Shown: positions 37,223-45,880 of the stretch, one piece after another
Layout: each line of letters opens with the position of its first letter
Position numbering within the stretch: the stretch's first letter is position 1
Origin: Phaeodactylibacter luteus
GTDB taxonomy: Bacteria > Bacteroidota > Bacteroidia > Chitinophagales > Saprospiraceae
Length of the DNA stretch: 64,000 nucleotides
Reading direction: 5' to 3'
Assembly (NCBI RefSeq): GCF_007993045.1
Contig: NZ_VOOR01000020.1
Span: forward strand, 1-64,000
The notes under the pieces: generated by a model
What the model was told of the DNA's origin: nothing
Seen by the model: the letters and a program-made list of their open reading frames with translations, nothing else
The model's database searches: none
Position numbers and translations under genes: made by a program

Positions 37223-37541
37223 ACTCAACGGGCATAAACCCTAATGTCGAGGGCGTTTATGCGTGTCGGGCTTTATAGCCTGGCATTGGCCTAGTGCCTT
37301 AAGTCATAAATCTCTGATACTTAAGTTGAAGTTATTTGCCAACTAATCAAGGCGAAGGTTCGCGACTTTAGCCCGAGCTAAAGGAACGGTTCTTTAACGA
37401 AGAGTAGGCGGAAAAAAACGAAACTTGGGGTGGCAAGGATTTATGGCTTGAGGCACTAGCGCTGCGAAGGGGTGGCAGGCCCCTATCCTTGCGGAGGGGC
37501 AGGCCCCCAAAAACGGCAACCTGGTTTGTGCCCCACTCAAC
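37223..37541 (-). mobile_element. MITE-like element, copy 6, interrupted, with 7-bp target duplication
   Basis: Body 37230-37534 between two ACTCAAC copies (37223-37229 and 37535-37541). The ends, GGGCATAAACC and the reverse complement GGGGCACAAACC, match the terminal repeats of copies 1 and 5. The central hairpin region is shortened, and after GGCCTAG it is split by a second element (37295-37455). Confidence 0.8.
37291..37459. mobile_element. second, 161-bp MITE-like element nested in copy 6
   Basis: TGCCTTAAGTCATAAATC (37295-37312) and GATTTATGGCTTGAGGCA (37438-37455) are inverted ends matching at 16 of 18 bases. CTAG flanks both sides (37291-37294 and 37456-37459), while intact family members have a single CTAG at this spot (GGCCTAGCGCTGCG). 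A CTTTAG/CTAAAG hairpin lies inside. No coding capacity. Confidence 0.8.
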
Positions 37542-37622
37542 TTTAGAACCCTGCTGGCCCTGCCGGCACAGCGATCAGGCATCAGCCCTTGATTTCCATA
37601 GCAAAACTACTCCAAATAAGCG

Positions 37623-38579
37623 CTAACTGAACCGCCCTTTGGGCAGCGGGCGGATGAGAAAAAAGCCATCGTCCCCCTGTTTTTGGTATAGGGGCATGAG
37701 TATGCGCCCAGCCTCTGCGGCCTTTATCTCTCCGTTCCGGTCATGTGCCAAAACCTCTCCCGCTCTCACTTCCTGGAAGTTCTTGTAATCTGGCAGCATT
37801 TGGAATGCATCTCCGGGCCGGATGCTGTGGCAGGTAATCAGCTCAGAAACCTTAGGCAGCCCCCTCGAATACTCGATGAGGAGTGCATCGTGCCGGTTCT
37901 CCACATGCTCTGCTTTTACACAGCCGATGGTGCGCATGCAGTTGATGATGGCGGCAATGGCCCGGTTCACAGAAAGGGTTTCATCATGCTGCCCAGACTC
38001 AAAGCAAACCGCAACGGTGGGCAGGCCGATCTGAGCAGTATTGAAGTAATGAAGGGTCGTGCCCCTTAGGCCAGACAGCAGCCCCTTGATAACAGGTGCG
38101 TGCAGCTCCACCGCGATACGCTCGCTCTCAGGGTCATCCGTCGCAATGGAAAAAATCCCGCCGTAGGCGGTAGTGGTATGCAGGTCCAACAATACAACCC
38201 GCTCCGGGGCATAAGCGCTGATCTCCTCCATGATTGCTGTATGCAACTCGAGCACCTCAAGGTCTTCTGCCTTCAGCTCATCCGGTGGGGACTGCAGGAT
38301 GCGGGCAACGTTTTCTGGCGTCCATTGCCGGTTGAGGTCTTTCTCCAAAAACCGCGCCCCTTTTGCGATAGCACGAGCATTCCCTCTAAAGCCAACGATG
38401 CGCCCTTTGAACTTAAAATCCGGATTGGACTCCGGCTCCAGCTCCAGCAGTTTGAACAAAATATCCAATGCCTGTACGCCAGCAGGCTCATTTCCGTGCA
38501 TGCCGCCCAGACAAATCAACAAAGGCCCGCTCTCTTTCCCAGAATAGGCTCCGATCAGTCGTTGATTATTCATAAACAT
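37623..38579 (-). CDS. succinylglutamate desuccinylase/aspartoacylase family protein
   Basis: 318 residues from 38579 (a start two codons later is equally possible); further upstream codons lack conservation. Zinc site GGMHGNEPAG (H and E) near 27-36 and the third ligand in LLDLHTTTAYGG; a carboxypeptidase-like fold. The family removes acyl groups from N-acyl amino acids or from glutathione-like adducts; the exact substrate is not evident. The C-terminal part (RPGDAFQMLPDYKNFQEVRAGEVLA) is a beta-barrel like in aspartoacylase. Confidence 0.85.
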   Translation of the reverse strand: MFMNNQRLIGAYSGKESGPLLICLGGMHGNEPAGVQALDILFKLLELEPESNPDFKFKGRIVGFRGNARAIAKGARFLEKDLNRQWTPENVARILQSPPDELKAEDLEVLELHTAIMEEISAYAPERVVLLDLHTTTAYGGIFSIATDDPESERIAVELHAPVIKGLLSGLRGTTLHYFNTAQIGLPTVAVCFESGQHDETLSVNRAIAAIINCMRTIGCVKAEHVENRHDALLIEYSRGLPKVSELITCHSIRPGDAFQMLPDYKNFQEVRAGEVLAHDRNGEIKAAEAGRILMPLYQKQGDDGFFLIRPLPKGRFS

Positions 38580-38702
38580 ATTGTTTTGCAGCCGTAACCG
38601 GCCTTGAGGGCAAGCGTTGGTGCCGCTATGCCCACACACAGCATATAAAAAACACCCTCCATTGAGATAGGGTTGGCCCTGGAGAAGGCCAATGCAGGCC
38701 AA

Positions 38703-39299
38703 CTAACGGTTATCCAAAAAACGCCACAGCAAGCGAGTGGCGTAGCTGCGATAAGGGCGCCACTGCTCAGCCTGCTCCGCCATAGCCCGCTCAAGGGCTC
38801 TTCCCTTCCCTTCCAGCCCGTACAACTGCTGCATCGCTTTTTGTATGCCCAAGTCTTTCTCTGGAAAAATATCGGGCCGCCCCAAATTGAAAAGCAAAAT
38901 CATCTGTACGGTCCAAACCCCAACCCCTTTGATAGAAGTCAGCGCGCTGAGCAGCTCTTCATCAGTCCATTGTAGAAGGCGGTCTGCCTCATGCTCCTGA
39001 AAAAAGGCAGCCACATTGCGCAGGTACCCCATCTTCTGCCGGGAGAGCCCTGCACCTCTCAATGCTTCATCAGGCAGCCCCAATAATAGGCTCGCCTGTG
39101 GGTACCCGTCTGGGAAAAGAGCAAGAAAGCGGTTGTGGATGGTCATCGCAGCTTTGCCAGATAGCTGTTGAAAGACAATCGCACGCAACAGCCCCTTGTA
39201 CAGGTCAGGGCTGAGCTCTAGCGGTGGCAGCGCAGGCGGATGAAGGGCAGGGCGTAGCTGCTTATCCTGATGGAGGTGGGCAAAAATTTCTTTGGTCAT
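38703..39299 (-). CDS. DNA-3-methyladenine glycosylase, AlkA/HhH-GPD type
   Basis: 198 residues. HhH motif LTSIKGVGVWTVQMILLF and the catalytic aspartate in FPEKDLGIQKA near residue 147. The N-terminal AlkA beta domain is absent, as in compact HhH-GPD enzymes. It removes alkylated bases in base-excision repair. It follows the GNAT gene by 26 bp on the same strand, suggesting one operon. Confidence 0.9.
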   Translation of the reverse strand: MTKEIFAHLHQDKQLRPALHPPALPPLELSPDLYKGLLRAIVFQQLSGKAAMTIHNRFLALFPDGYPQASLLLGLPDEALRGAGLSRQKMGYLRNVAAFFQEHEADRLLQWTDEELLSALTSIKGVGVWTVQMILLFNLGRPDIFPEKDLGIQKAMQQLYGLEGKGRALERAMAEQAEQWRPYRSYATRLLWRFLDNR

Positions 39300-39325
39300 A
39301 CTTTAGGGGGCGGGCGGCACCAATG

Positions 39326-39796
39326 CTAGCCTGCATTTTTTGATAAGTTGGGAGAATTATGCGCATGACGAAGCTCAAGGTATTCCGCTTCGAAGCCCAT
39401 CTGCTGGAAAATGCTTAATGCCGGATGGCCAGGCTTAACGTGCATAGCAATGTCGCCATCGGCATGTTGCAGGGCGCGCTCCAACAAGTTTTGCAGCAGG
39501 CCGTCAGCATGCCCCTCCGCCCTGCCTAAGGTTACGAAGACAAAGAGGTATTTTGGGTTATAGGCTTCCATGCCCGTACAATTGGCCACCACAGCTCCTA
39601 AGATATCAGAGCCGTCTATAGCAACTGTGATGAACCCGCCAAAAGAAGGTTTCCCTTTCACAGCATAATCCAATGCCTCGAGGATGCTCTCCCTGCTGCT
39701 ATTGGGCTCGTGTGCAATCAGGAACCGGGCCAGCCGGTTCTTTTCCATAAGGCTAATACCTGAAAAAGCGTCGTATATCTTAATTTGGCGTCCCAT
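39326..39796 (-). CDS. GNAT family N-acetyltransferase
   Basis: 156 residues from the ATG at 39796. Core strands and the acetyl-CoA region (YLFVFVTLGRAEGHADGLLQNLLERAL) with the later ALSIFQQMGFEAEYLEL typical of GNATs; the R/Q-x-x-G-x-G/A pyrophosphate loop is degenerate (GRAEGHAD). The substrate is unknown. It is upstream of the glycosylase and divergent from the subtilase. Confidence 0.8.
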   Translation of the reverse strand: MGRQIKIYDAFSGISLMEKNRLARFLIAHEPNSSRESILEALDYAVKGKPSFGGFITVAIDGSDILGAVVANCTGMEAYNPKYLFVFVTLGRAEGHADGLLQNLLERALQHADGDIAMHVKPGHPALSIFQQMGFEAEYLELRHAHNSPNLSKNAG

Positions 39797-39977
39797 TTTG
39801 TCCCGGATTTTGCTCTCTTTGATAAAATCGCCCCCTAATCCGTGCAAAATGTTAAATTACAACAATTTACTAGCTATCAAAAACATGCTCTGGCTTTTCC
39901 CTGCTTCTGAATACGGTAAGCAGCACTATCCTCCAGAAAAAGTTTCGCCTCTACTATCCTCAAATGTCACGACAATC

Positions 39978-41756
39978 ATGAAAATCAATACCGCCACGCT
40001 ATTATTTTGCTGCCTCAGCCTACTGGGCTTCGCACAAGGGCCTGCCAACCCAGATACAAAAATCAATGCCCCCTTGCTCAACAAACTCAAGGGCGGCGGG
40101 CAACATGCCATATTGATACGCTTCGATGCACAGGCAGATGTCTCTGCTGCCAGGCACATGGCCAGTAAGGAAGCCCGCGGCACCTTTGTCTACCAAGAAA
40201 CGCAGCGCATAGCCCAGGAAAGCCAGGCAGCGGTCAGGCAGCTGCTGGAAAGCGCAGGCACCCCCTATCAGCCCTTCCATGTTGTCAACGCTATTGCCTG
40301 CAAAGCCGATTACAGCCTGGCGCAGCAGCTCGCCCGCCGGCCCGAAGTGCGTGAGCTGCAGGACAACGCCCCTGTACAGCTGCAGTATTTCCCAGCGCCC
40401 CAAGAAGCCAATGCCTTAGACTTCCGCAACGGTGTGGAATGGGGCATTGCCGCAATAGGGGCAGACCAAGTGTGGCAGCAAGGGTTCACCGGGCAGGGCG
40501 TAGTCATAGGCGGCCAAGACACCGGCTATGAGTGGGCCCACCCTGCCATAAAAGACAGCTACCGAGGGTGGGATGGCACTGCAGCTGACCACAATTACAA
40601 CTGGCACGACGCCATCCACGCCATCGACTCCCTCAACGGGCCGCCCTATGACAGCGCTGCCAACCCTTGTGGGCTCGACAGCCCGGTCCCTTGCGACGAC
40701 AACAACCACGGTACCCACACCATGGGGACTATGGCAGGAGGGCTATCTGATGAGGGCAAAAGCATTGGCGTAGCCCCTGGAGCACGGTGGATTGCCTGCC
40801 GCAATATGGAAAGGGGCTATGGCAGCCCTTCCTCCTACATCGAATGCTTTGAGTGGTTTTTGGCCCCGACCGACCTGAACGGCGAAAACCCCGACCCCGC
40901 TATGGCCCCGCACGTCATTGCCAACTCTTGGAGCTGCCCGGAGATCGAAGGCTGCAACCCTTCCAACTTTTCAATCATGCAGGCTGTGGTGGACAACCTC
41001 AAAGCTGCGGGCGTGGTGGTCGTCGTCTCTGCTGGCAACAGCGGCAGCAGCTGCGGGAGCGTTAGCACCCCGGCGGCTATTTTTGAGAACAGCTTTACCG
41101 TGGGCGCCACTCAGCAAAACGATACGATCGCCGGGTTCAGCAGCCGGGGCACAGTTTTGGCAGACAACAGCAACCGGCTCAAGCCCAATGTAGCAGCACC
41201 GGGCGTAGGCGTACGCTCAAGCATCAAAAACGGTGGCTTTGCCACTTTCTCGGGCACAAGCATGGCCGGGCCGCATGTGGCGGGGGCAGTAGCCCTCATC
41301 ATTTCAGCCCGGCCTGACCTAGCCGGGCAGGTCGAAGTCATTGAGTCTTTACTGGAACAAACCGCCCGGCCTATGCAGAGCGGACAGGACTGTGGGGGCG
41401 TGAGCGGCATGGACATCCCCAACGCCGTATATGGCTTTGGCCGCATTGATGCCCTGCAAGCAGTGGAAGCAGCACTCAACCTCAGCAGCGTTAAAGAAGC
41501 GAAAGCACAAACTGCTGACATCACGCCCTTCCCCAACCCCTCCGCCGGGCTATTCCGCTTACACGCCAATTTCACTCCGGCCTCCTCCGGTACCGCCCGG
41601 GTATTCAATGTGGCCGGGCTGCCCATTTTGGAAGCAGCCTGGCCAGCTGGCGACCCCACCTTGCTCCTAAATGGCGAAAGCCTGGCCCCCGGTATCTATT
41701 ACTTCGAAGTATGGATAGAAAACCGCAGGTTTACCGGCAAATTGATCCGGCATTGA
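39978..41756 (+). CDS. S8 subtilase family serine peptidase with T9SS type A tail
   Basis: 592 residues from the ATG at 39978 that begins a signal peptide (MKINTATLLFCCLSLLGFAQ). An inhibitor-like propeptide (about 25-145), then the catalytic triad: Asp in VIGGQDTGYEW near 179, His in NNHGTHTMG near 243, and Ser in SGTSMAGPHVAGAV near 426. A C-terminal sorting domain (ITPFPNPSAGLFRLHANF ...) follows. It probably acts outside the cell in protein breakdown. Confidence 0.93.
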   Translation: MKINTATLLFCCLSLLGFAQGPANPDTKINAPLLNKLKGGGQHAILIRFDAQADVSAARHMASKEARGTFVYQETQRIAQESQAAVRQLLESAGTPYQPFHVVNAIACKADYSLAQQLARRPEVRELQDNAPVQLQYFPAPQEANALDFRNGVEWGIAAIGADQVWQQGFTGQGVVIGGQDTGYEWAHPAIKDSYRGWDGTAADHNYNWHDAIHAIDSLNGPPYDSAANPCGLDSPVPCDDNNHGTHTMGTMAGGLSDEGKSIGVAPGARWIACRNMERGYGSPSSYIECFEWFLAPTDLNGENPDPAMAPHVIANSWSCPEIEGCNPSNFSIMQAVVDNLKAAGVVVVVSAGNSGSSCGSVSTPAAIFENSFTVGATQQNDTIAGFSSRGTVLADNSNRLKPNVAAPGVGVRSSIKNGGFATFSGTSMAGPHVAGAVALIISARPDLAGQVEVIESLLEQTARPMQSGQDCGGVSGMDIPNAVYGFGRIDALQAVEAALNLSSVKEAKAQTADITPFPNPSAGLFRLHANFTPASSGTARVFNVAGLPILEAAWPAGDPTLLLNGESLAPGIYYFEVWIENRRFTGKLIRH

Positions 41757-41773
41757 GGCGCAAGCAGAAAAAA

Positions 41774-41835
41774 GCAAGGGCCATTTGAACTTGGGGGTAA
41801 GCAATTTTACCTTATTTTAGCCGAATGGCCCTTGC
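41774..41835. other. 12-bp perfect inverted repeat with a 38-base loop
   Basis: GCAAGGGCCATT (41774-41785) and AATGGCCCTTGC (41824-41835). The loop holds a smaller GGTAA/TTACC pair. No T-run, so it is not a standard terminator. Confidence 0.45.
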
Positions 41836-41898
41836 CCAATGCGTATGGGCAGGCTCATTATTACCCGCTCGCAAGAGCCCTGACCAAAGCCAACCGAT

Positions 41899-42906
41899 AT
41901 GCTGAAGATTGATATGCATACTCATATCATTCCACGGGACCTCCCACGCTATGCCGACCTCTTCGGGTATGGCGATTTCATCCACTTGGAGCACCACCGC
42001 CCCGGCTTTGCCCGGATGATCAAGGGGAACGAATTCTTTCGGGAAATCAAATCCAATTGCTGGGACCCCGAAGAACGTATTGAAGAGTATGCCCGGCACG
42101 GCACACAGGTCCAAGTCATTTGTACCATACCGGTCATGTTCTCCTACTGGGCCAAACCTTCAGACTGCCTGGAGCTCGCCCGCTTCCTGAACGATGATAT
42201 CGCACAGACCGTCGAGCAATTCCCGCGCCACTACATTGGGCTTGGCACCGTGCCTATGCAAGACCCTGACTCAGCCATTCAGGAGCTGGAGCGCTGCCGC
42301 GAAATTGGGCTGGCCGGCATCCAAATCGGCTCTAACATCAATGGGGATAACCTCAGCGATAAAAAGTTTGAGCCCTTCTTTGCTGCCTGTGAGGATTATG
42401 GCATGGCCCTTTTTGTCCACCCTTGGGAGATGATGGGCTTTGACGATATGCGCAAATACTGGCTGCCTTGGCTCGTCGGCATGCCCGCTGAGACCTCCCG
42501 GGCCATATGCTCCATGATTTTCGGGGGCGTTTTCGAGCGGCACCCCAACCTCAGGACCTGCTTTGCCCATGCAGGCGGCTCTTTCCTGCCTACTATAGGC
42601 CGTGTACAGCATGGCTTCGATTGCCGGCCCGACCTCGTTGCAGTCGACAACGAGGTGCCCCCTCGTGATTACCTGGGCAAGTTTTGGGTGGACTGCATCA
42701 CACATGACCCTGCTATGCTGGAGTACATCCTCAAAACGGCCGGCACCAACCGGGTCTGCCTAGGATCGGACTACCCCTTCCCTCTTGGCGACCTGGAAAT
42801 CGGGGCTTTCATCGAGGAAATGGGGCTTAGCGAGGAAGTCCGCGCAGGTATATATGCCGACAACATTCTCGAATGGCTCAACCTAGACCGCAGTCAGTTT
42901 GAATAG
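41899..42906 (+). CDS. amidohydrolase family protein, ACMSD-like decarboxylase
   Basis: 335 residues. Metal ligands H6 and H8 in IDMHTHIIP, H in FVHPWEMMG near 174, a histidine in CFAHAGGSF near 224 and D in GSDYPFPLGD near 291: the arrangement of 2-amino-3-carboxymuconate-6-semialdehyde decarboxylase. That enzyme diverts the kynurenine pathway of tryptophan breakdown toward picolinate or acetyl-CoA. No other kynurenine gene is in the window, so the substrate stays likely rather than certain. Confidence 0.85.
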   Translation: MLKIDMHTHIIPRDLPRYADLFGYGDFIHLEHHRPGFARMIKGNEFFREIKSNCWDPEERIEEYARHGTQVQVICTIPVMFSYWAKPSDCLELARFLNDDIAQTVEQFPRHYIGLGTVPMQDPDSAIQELERCREIGLAGIQIGSNINGDNLSDKKFEPFFAACEDYGMALFVHPWEMMGFDDMRKYWLPWLVGMPAETSRAICSMIFGGVFERHPNLRTCFAHAGGSFLPTIGRVQHGFDCRPDLVAVDNEVPPRDYLGKFWVDCITHDPAMLEYILKTAGTNRVCLGSDYPFPLGDLEIGAFIEEMGLSEEVRAGIYADNILEWLNLDRSQFE

Positions 42907-42913
42907 GGCTCGC

Positions 42914-42944
42914 TTGTAAAGTCTTTAAAGTCAGGCTATATTTG
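42914..42944 (+). promoter_or_regulatory. promoter of trhO
   Basis: TTG (42914-42916), 20 bp, TATATTTG (42937-42944): an exact Bacteroidota layout. The roughly 95-nt leader that follows has a CCTGC/GCAGG hairpin and a GGGC/GCCC hairpin before the ATG at 43043. Confidence 0.65.
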
Positions 42945-43042
42945 CGCCCGCAACCCTGCACGCAGCAGGGTGGGAAGTACAGTTAGCAGCCCTGGGCTTT
43001 TGGCCCGGCAAGCCTGCAACTTGTTTTTTGTTAACGTACGCA

Positions 43043-44098
43043 ATGAATATCATGCCAGCACTTTACAACCGCGTCAACAACGACGAGCTTAAACGCCGTA
43101 TGTTGGAGAGCAACGAAGAGCGCGTCACGCTCTCCTTCTATCAGTACCACAACCTGGACAACCCTGAACGCTTCCGAGACGAGCTCTTCCTCCGGTGGAG
43201 CAAGCTAGGGGTATTCGGGAGGATCTATGTCGCCAAAGAAGGCATCAACGGCCAAATCTCTGTGCCCGAACAGCAATTTGAAGCCTTCAAAACAGATATG
43301 TACAGCATCCCGTGGCTAAACGGAGCCCGCCTCAATATCTCTGTTGATGACGACGGCAAGTCTTTCTACAAGCTCAAAATCAAAGTCCGTAAAAAAATCG
43401 TGGCCGATGGGCTCGATGACCACACCTTTGATGTCACCAAACGAGGCAAACACCTCAGCGCTCAGGAAGTCAACAACCTTTTAGACAACCCTGAAACCTT
43501 GGTCGTTGATATGCGCAACCACTACGAAAGCGAGGTCGGGCACTTTGAAGGGGCTATCTGCCCTGATGTAGAGACCTTCCGCGAAGCCCTTCCGCTAGTA
43601 GAAGATATGCTGGAAGACAAAAAAGATAAACCCATCATCATGTACTGTACGGGAGGCATAAGGTGCGAAAAAGCGAGCGCTTATTACCTGCACCGCGGTT
43701 TCCGGCACGTACACATGATAGATGGGGGCATCATTGAATACACCCGGCAGTGCAAGGAACAGGGGCTGCCCATCAAGTATGTAGGCAAGAACTTTGTCTT
43801 CGATGAGCGGATGGCGGAGCGCATCACCGAGGACATCGTATCCCGCTGCCATCAGTGCGGTGCACCCTGCGATGACCACATCAACTGTGCCAACGATGCC
43901 TGCCATATCCTGTTTATCCAATGCCCCTCTTGTGCAGAGCAGTACAGCCACTGCTGTTCTAAGGCTTGCAGTGATTTCAACAACCTGCCGGAAGAAAAAC
44001 GGGAAGAGCTGCGCGGACAGCTTGAGTTCAATGGGACCAAGTTTGGCAAAGGACGCTACAAGGCGCTGCGAAAAGACGAACCCCTCGATATCTCTTAA
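43043..44098 (+). CDS. trhO: tRNA uridine 5-oxyacetic acid / 5-hydroxylation rhodanese-type protein TrhO (YceA)
   Basis: 351 residues from the ATG at 43043; another ATG is three codons on. An N-terminal acylphosphatase-like domain ([18 protein letters not shown]), a rhodanese domain with active-site loop CTGGIRCEK near residue 201, and a C-terminal cysteine-rich zinc region ([17 protein letters not shown]...CPSCAEQY). E. coli YceA/TrhO hydroxylates U34 of some tRNAs using oxygen. The context (own promoter, terminator) shows a single-gene unit. Confidence 0.9.
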   Translation: MNIMPALYNRVNNDELKRRMLESNEERVTLSFYQYHNLDNPERFRDELFLRWSKLGVFGRIYVAKEGINGQISVPEQQFEAFKTDMYSIPWLNGARLNISVDDDGKSFYKLKIKVRKKIVADGLDDHTFDVTKRGKHLSAQEVNNLLDNPETLVVDMRNHYESEVGHFEGAICPDVETFREALPLVEDMLEDKKDKPIIMYCTGGIRCEKASAYYLHRGFRHVHMIDGGIIEYTRQCKEQGLPIKYVGKNFVFDERMAERITEDIVSRCHQCGAPCDDHINCANDACHILFIQCPSCAEQYSHCCSKACSDFNNLPEEKREELRGQLEFNGTKFGKGRYKALRKDEPLDIS

Positions 44099-44125
44099 TG
44101 CCCTACAAACGCTTAATGCAGTAGA

Positions 44126-44165
44126 GAACGGTTGTGCCCCCTAACGGCACAACCGTTCCTCATTT
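44126..44165. terminator. bidirectional terminator
   Basis: GAACGGTTGTGCC (44126-44138) and GGCACAACCGTTC (44146-44158) pair perfectly; moderate T-run on the plus side. It separates trhO from the convergent haloperoxidase-like gene. Confidence 0.8.
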
Positions 44166-44187
44166 TCGGCCCGGCCGCAACCATCAA

Positions 44188-45510
44188 TCAGGGTGTTCTC
44201 TTCTTGCGCTCAAAGGCTTGGATGACTTGCGTGCCTACCTGCGCGCCTACCCTTAGGCCTACCTCATTATCGGTACGGAAATGTACGCCACCTTCAAACC
44301 TGGACTCGGAGCACTCCTCGGCAAGCGCATAGAACTCAGCCTGGTCCAATGGAAAAAGGTAAGAAAGCACTGCTGCCAGGGAGCCTGCTACCGTTGTATG
44401 CCCAGCCGGGTAGCCCGGAAAATTGGGCGTCTGCACCAAAATAGGCTTGAAAGTGGGGTCGTACTGAAAAGGGCGTATCCCCCAATAGTGGTACTTGCCG
44501 TCCCAGGCTGCAATAATGGCATCAAAACGAGCCGTATGGAAAACGGCGTTGGCAAAAGCGGCCTCTATTGCCCTCAGCCCATAGGCCATGATTTTGCGCT
44601 CTATCAGATCGTCCCATATTGGCTGCGACTTCCACTTCCACGCAATATCACTGTAAGCATGGGCTTGGTTGAACTGCCGGAGCTCCTCCATGTCTGCGCT
44701 CCAATCTGTAGGCGGCGGCGCTGGCCTGAACTGATCCGGCCGTTCAAGGGTAAGGGGCCGCCACTGCGCCTTCATAGGGTCCCAAGGGCCCGGCTCGCCC
44801 AGCCACAAGCCGTCTGAACGAGGCACCTGCCCTGCCCATTTTTTGTCCGTACGGTCATTCTTGGCGTAAGCCACGTACTGCCGTGCCACCTCCCTGCCGA
44901 TGTAAAGCCCACGCTCTATATCTGATGGCAGCTGCAGCCCCGACTGTAGCCTAGCTTTGCGGAAAGCAGCCAACAACGAATCTGTGGCTTCTTGCTGCTC
45001 TGGGAAGTAATAGTTGATGATGGCATGTGCCGCACTTGCGGCGGCACTGTACGCGCAGATAAAGGAAGAGCCCTCCCCTACAAGGCCGAGGCACCCTATA
45101 GCCGGGCTTTGCACACATGGCGGCGGCACCTGGTAAACTGCTTTCAGCTTTTCCACCACGGTCAAGGCATCATAAACGGCCAAGTGCAAAATGGCAACCC
45201 GCCCCCCATTTTTATGCCCCTTATGCAACCTGCCGGCAGCCATCAAAGCCTGGTGCCAGCGATAGGAAGGATAAGCATTGTTCCAATAAGCCGCCCATAG
45301 CGTATCCGTCGCTTGCATGCCCGACTGCGCCCTTGCCACCTCCGCTAAGCCTTTGGCCAGCTCCGCTTCATCCGCTGGCTCAAAATCAGCAGGGCAATCG
45401 AACAAGAACGGCTTATAAAGATAAGCAGGCTGGGCAGCCCCACTCCCAGCCATAAAAACGGTAGCCAACAATAGTGCAAACCAGGTCGATTTAATGCAAG
45501 CTGTTGCCAT
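44188..45510 (-). CDS. vanadium-dependent haloperoxidase / PAP2-type protein
   Basis: 440 residues from the ATG at 45510, at the start of a signal peptide (ALLLATVFMAGSGAAQ). Vanadate- or phosphate-binding motifs: PGYPAGHTTVAGS (motif 2) and SRFEGGVHFRTDNEVG (motif 3); the KWKSQPIW and QFNQAHAYSD regions are typical of the secreted bacterial vHPO-like group. It may be a halogenating peroxidase or an acid phosphatase; sequence alone does not decide. Exported. Confidence 0.85.
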   Translation of the reverse strand: MATACIKSTWFALLLATVFMAGSGAAQPAYLYKPFLFDCPADFEPADEAELAKGLAEVARAQSGMQATDTLWAAYWNNAYPSYRWHQALMAAGRLHKGHKNGGRVAILHLAVYDALTVVEKLKAVYQVPPPCVQSPAIGCLGLVGEGSSFICAYSAAASAAHAIINYYFPEQQEATDSLLAAFRKARLQSGLQLPSDIERGLYIGREVARQYVAYAKNDRTDKKWAGQVPRSDGLWLGEPGPWDPMKAQWRPLTLERPDQFRPAPPPTDWSADMEELRQFNQAHAYSDIAWKWKSQPIWDDLIERKIMAYGLRAIEAAFANAVFHTARFDAIIAAWDGKYHYWGIRPFQYDPTFKPILVQTPNFPGYPAGHTTVAGSLAAVLSYLFPLDQAEFYALAEECSESRFEGGVHFRTDNEVGLRVGAQVGTQVIQAFERKKRTP

Positions 45511-45702
45511 TTGGGTCTTGATTTTAAGCGATAGGAAGGGAGCGCAACTTAATAGCAAACCAATGCGCAAATTGTTCAAGCAGGCCATACAGCCCACGCC
45601 AACTGGAAAACAGAGATTTCAAACTTGGCTGAACGGCTCCGCTCCGCCCCTACAGATGGCTCCGGGCCCAAAGCAGCCGCTTAGAAATGGCCATCCCTCC
45701 CG

Positions 45703-45880
45703 GCGGTACAGAACAGATTGTCGTTTGGGGCCTTCCCCTGCCTGACGGCAGGCGCCGCTATGCTGCGGGGCTCGCTCTTCGCTCGGCCCTAACGGGCTTC
45801 ACACCCCTCCGCAGCGCTAGTCCAATGCCATCACAAAGCTAGTAAAGCCTAACTCTCTATAGCATTTCGGCCTATGCCCC
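45703..45880 (+). mobile_element. MITE-like element, copy 4, reaching into the thioesterase 3' end
   Basis: Keeps CTGCC-TGAC-GGCAG, CGCCGCTATGCTGCGGGGCT, GCCC-TAAC-GGGC and CGCAGCGCTAG. The left end has the AGATTGTCG part of the terminal repeat, the right end is CATTTCGGCCTATGCCC. The stop codon of the minus-strand thioesterase (45872-45874) lies within the right end. No clean target duplication. Confidence 0.7.

Noticed and set aside
38625-38637. GGTGCCGCTATGC, identical to part of the repeat-family core
   Set aside because: Only 13 bp match and none of the hairpins or ends are nearby; probably chance or an unrecognisable remnant.
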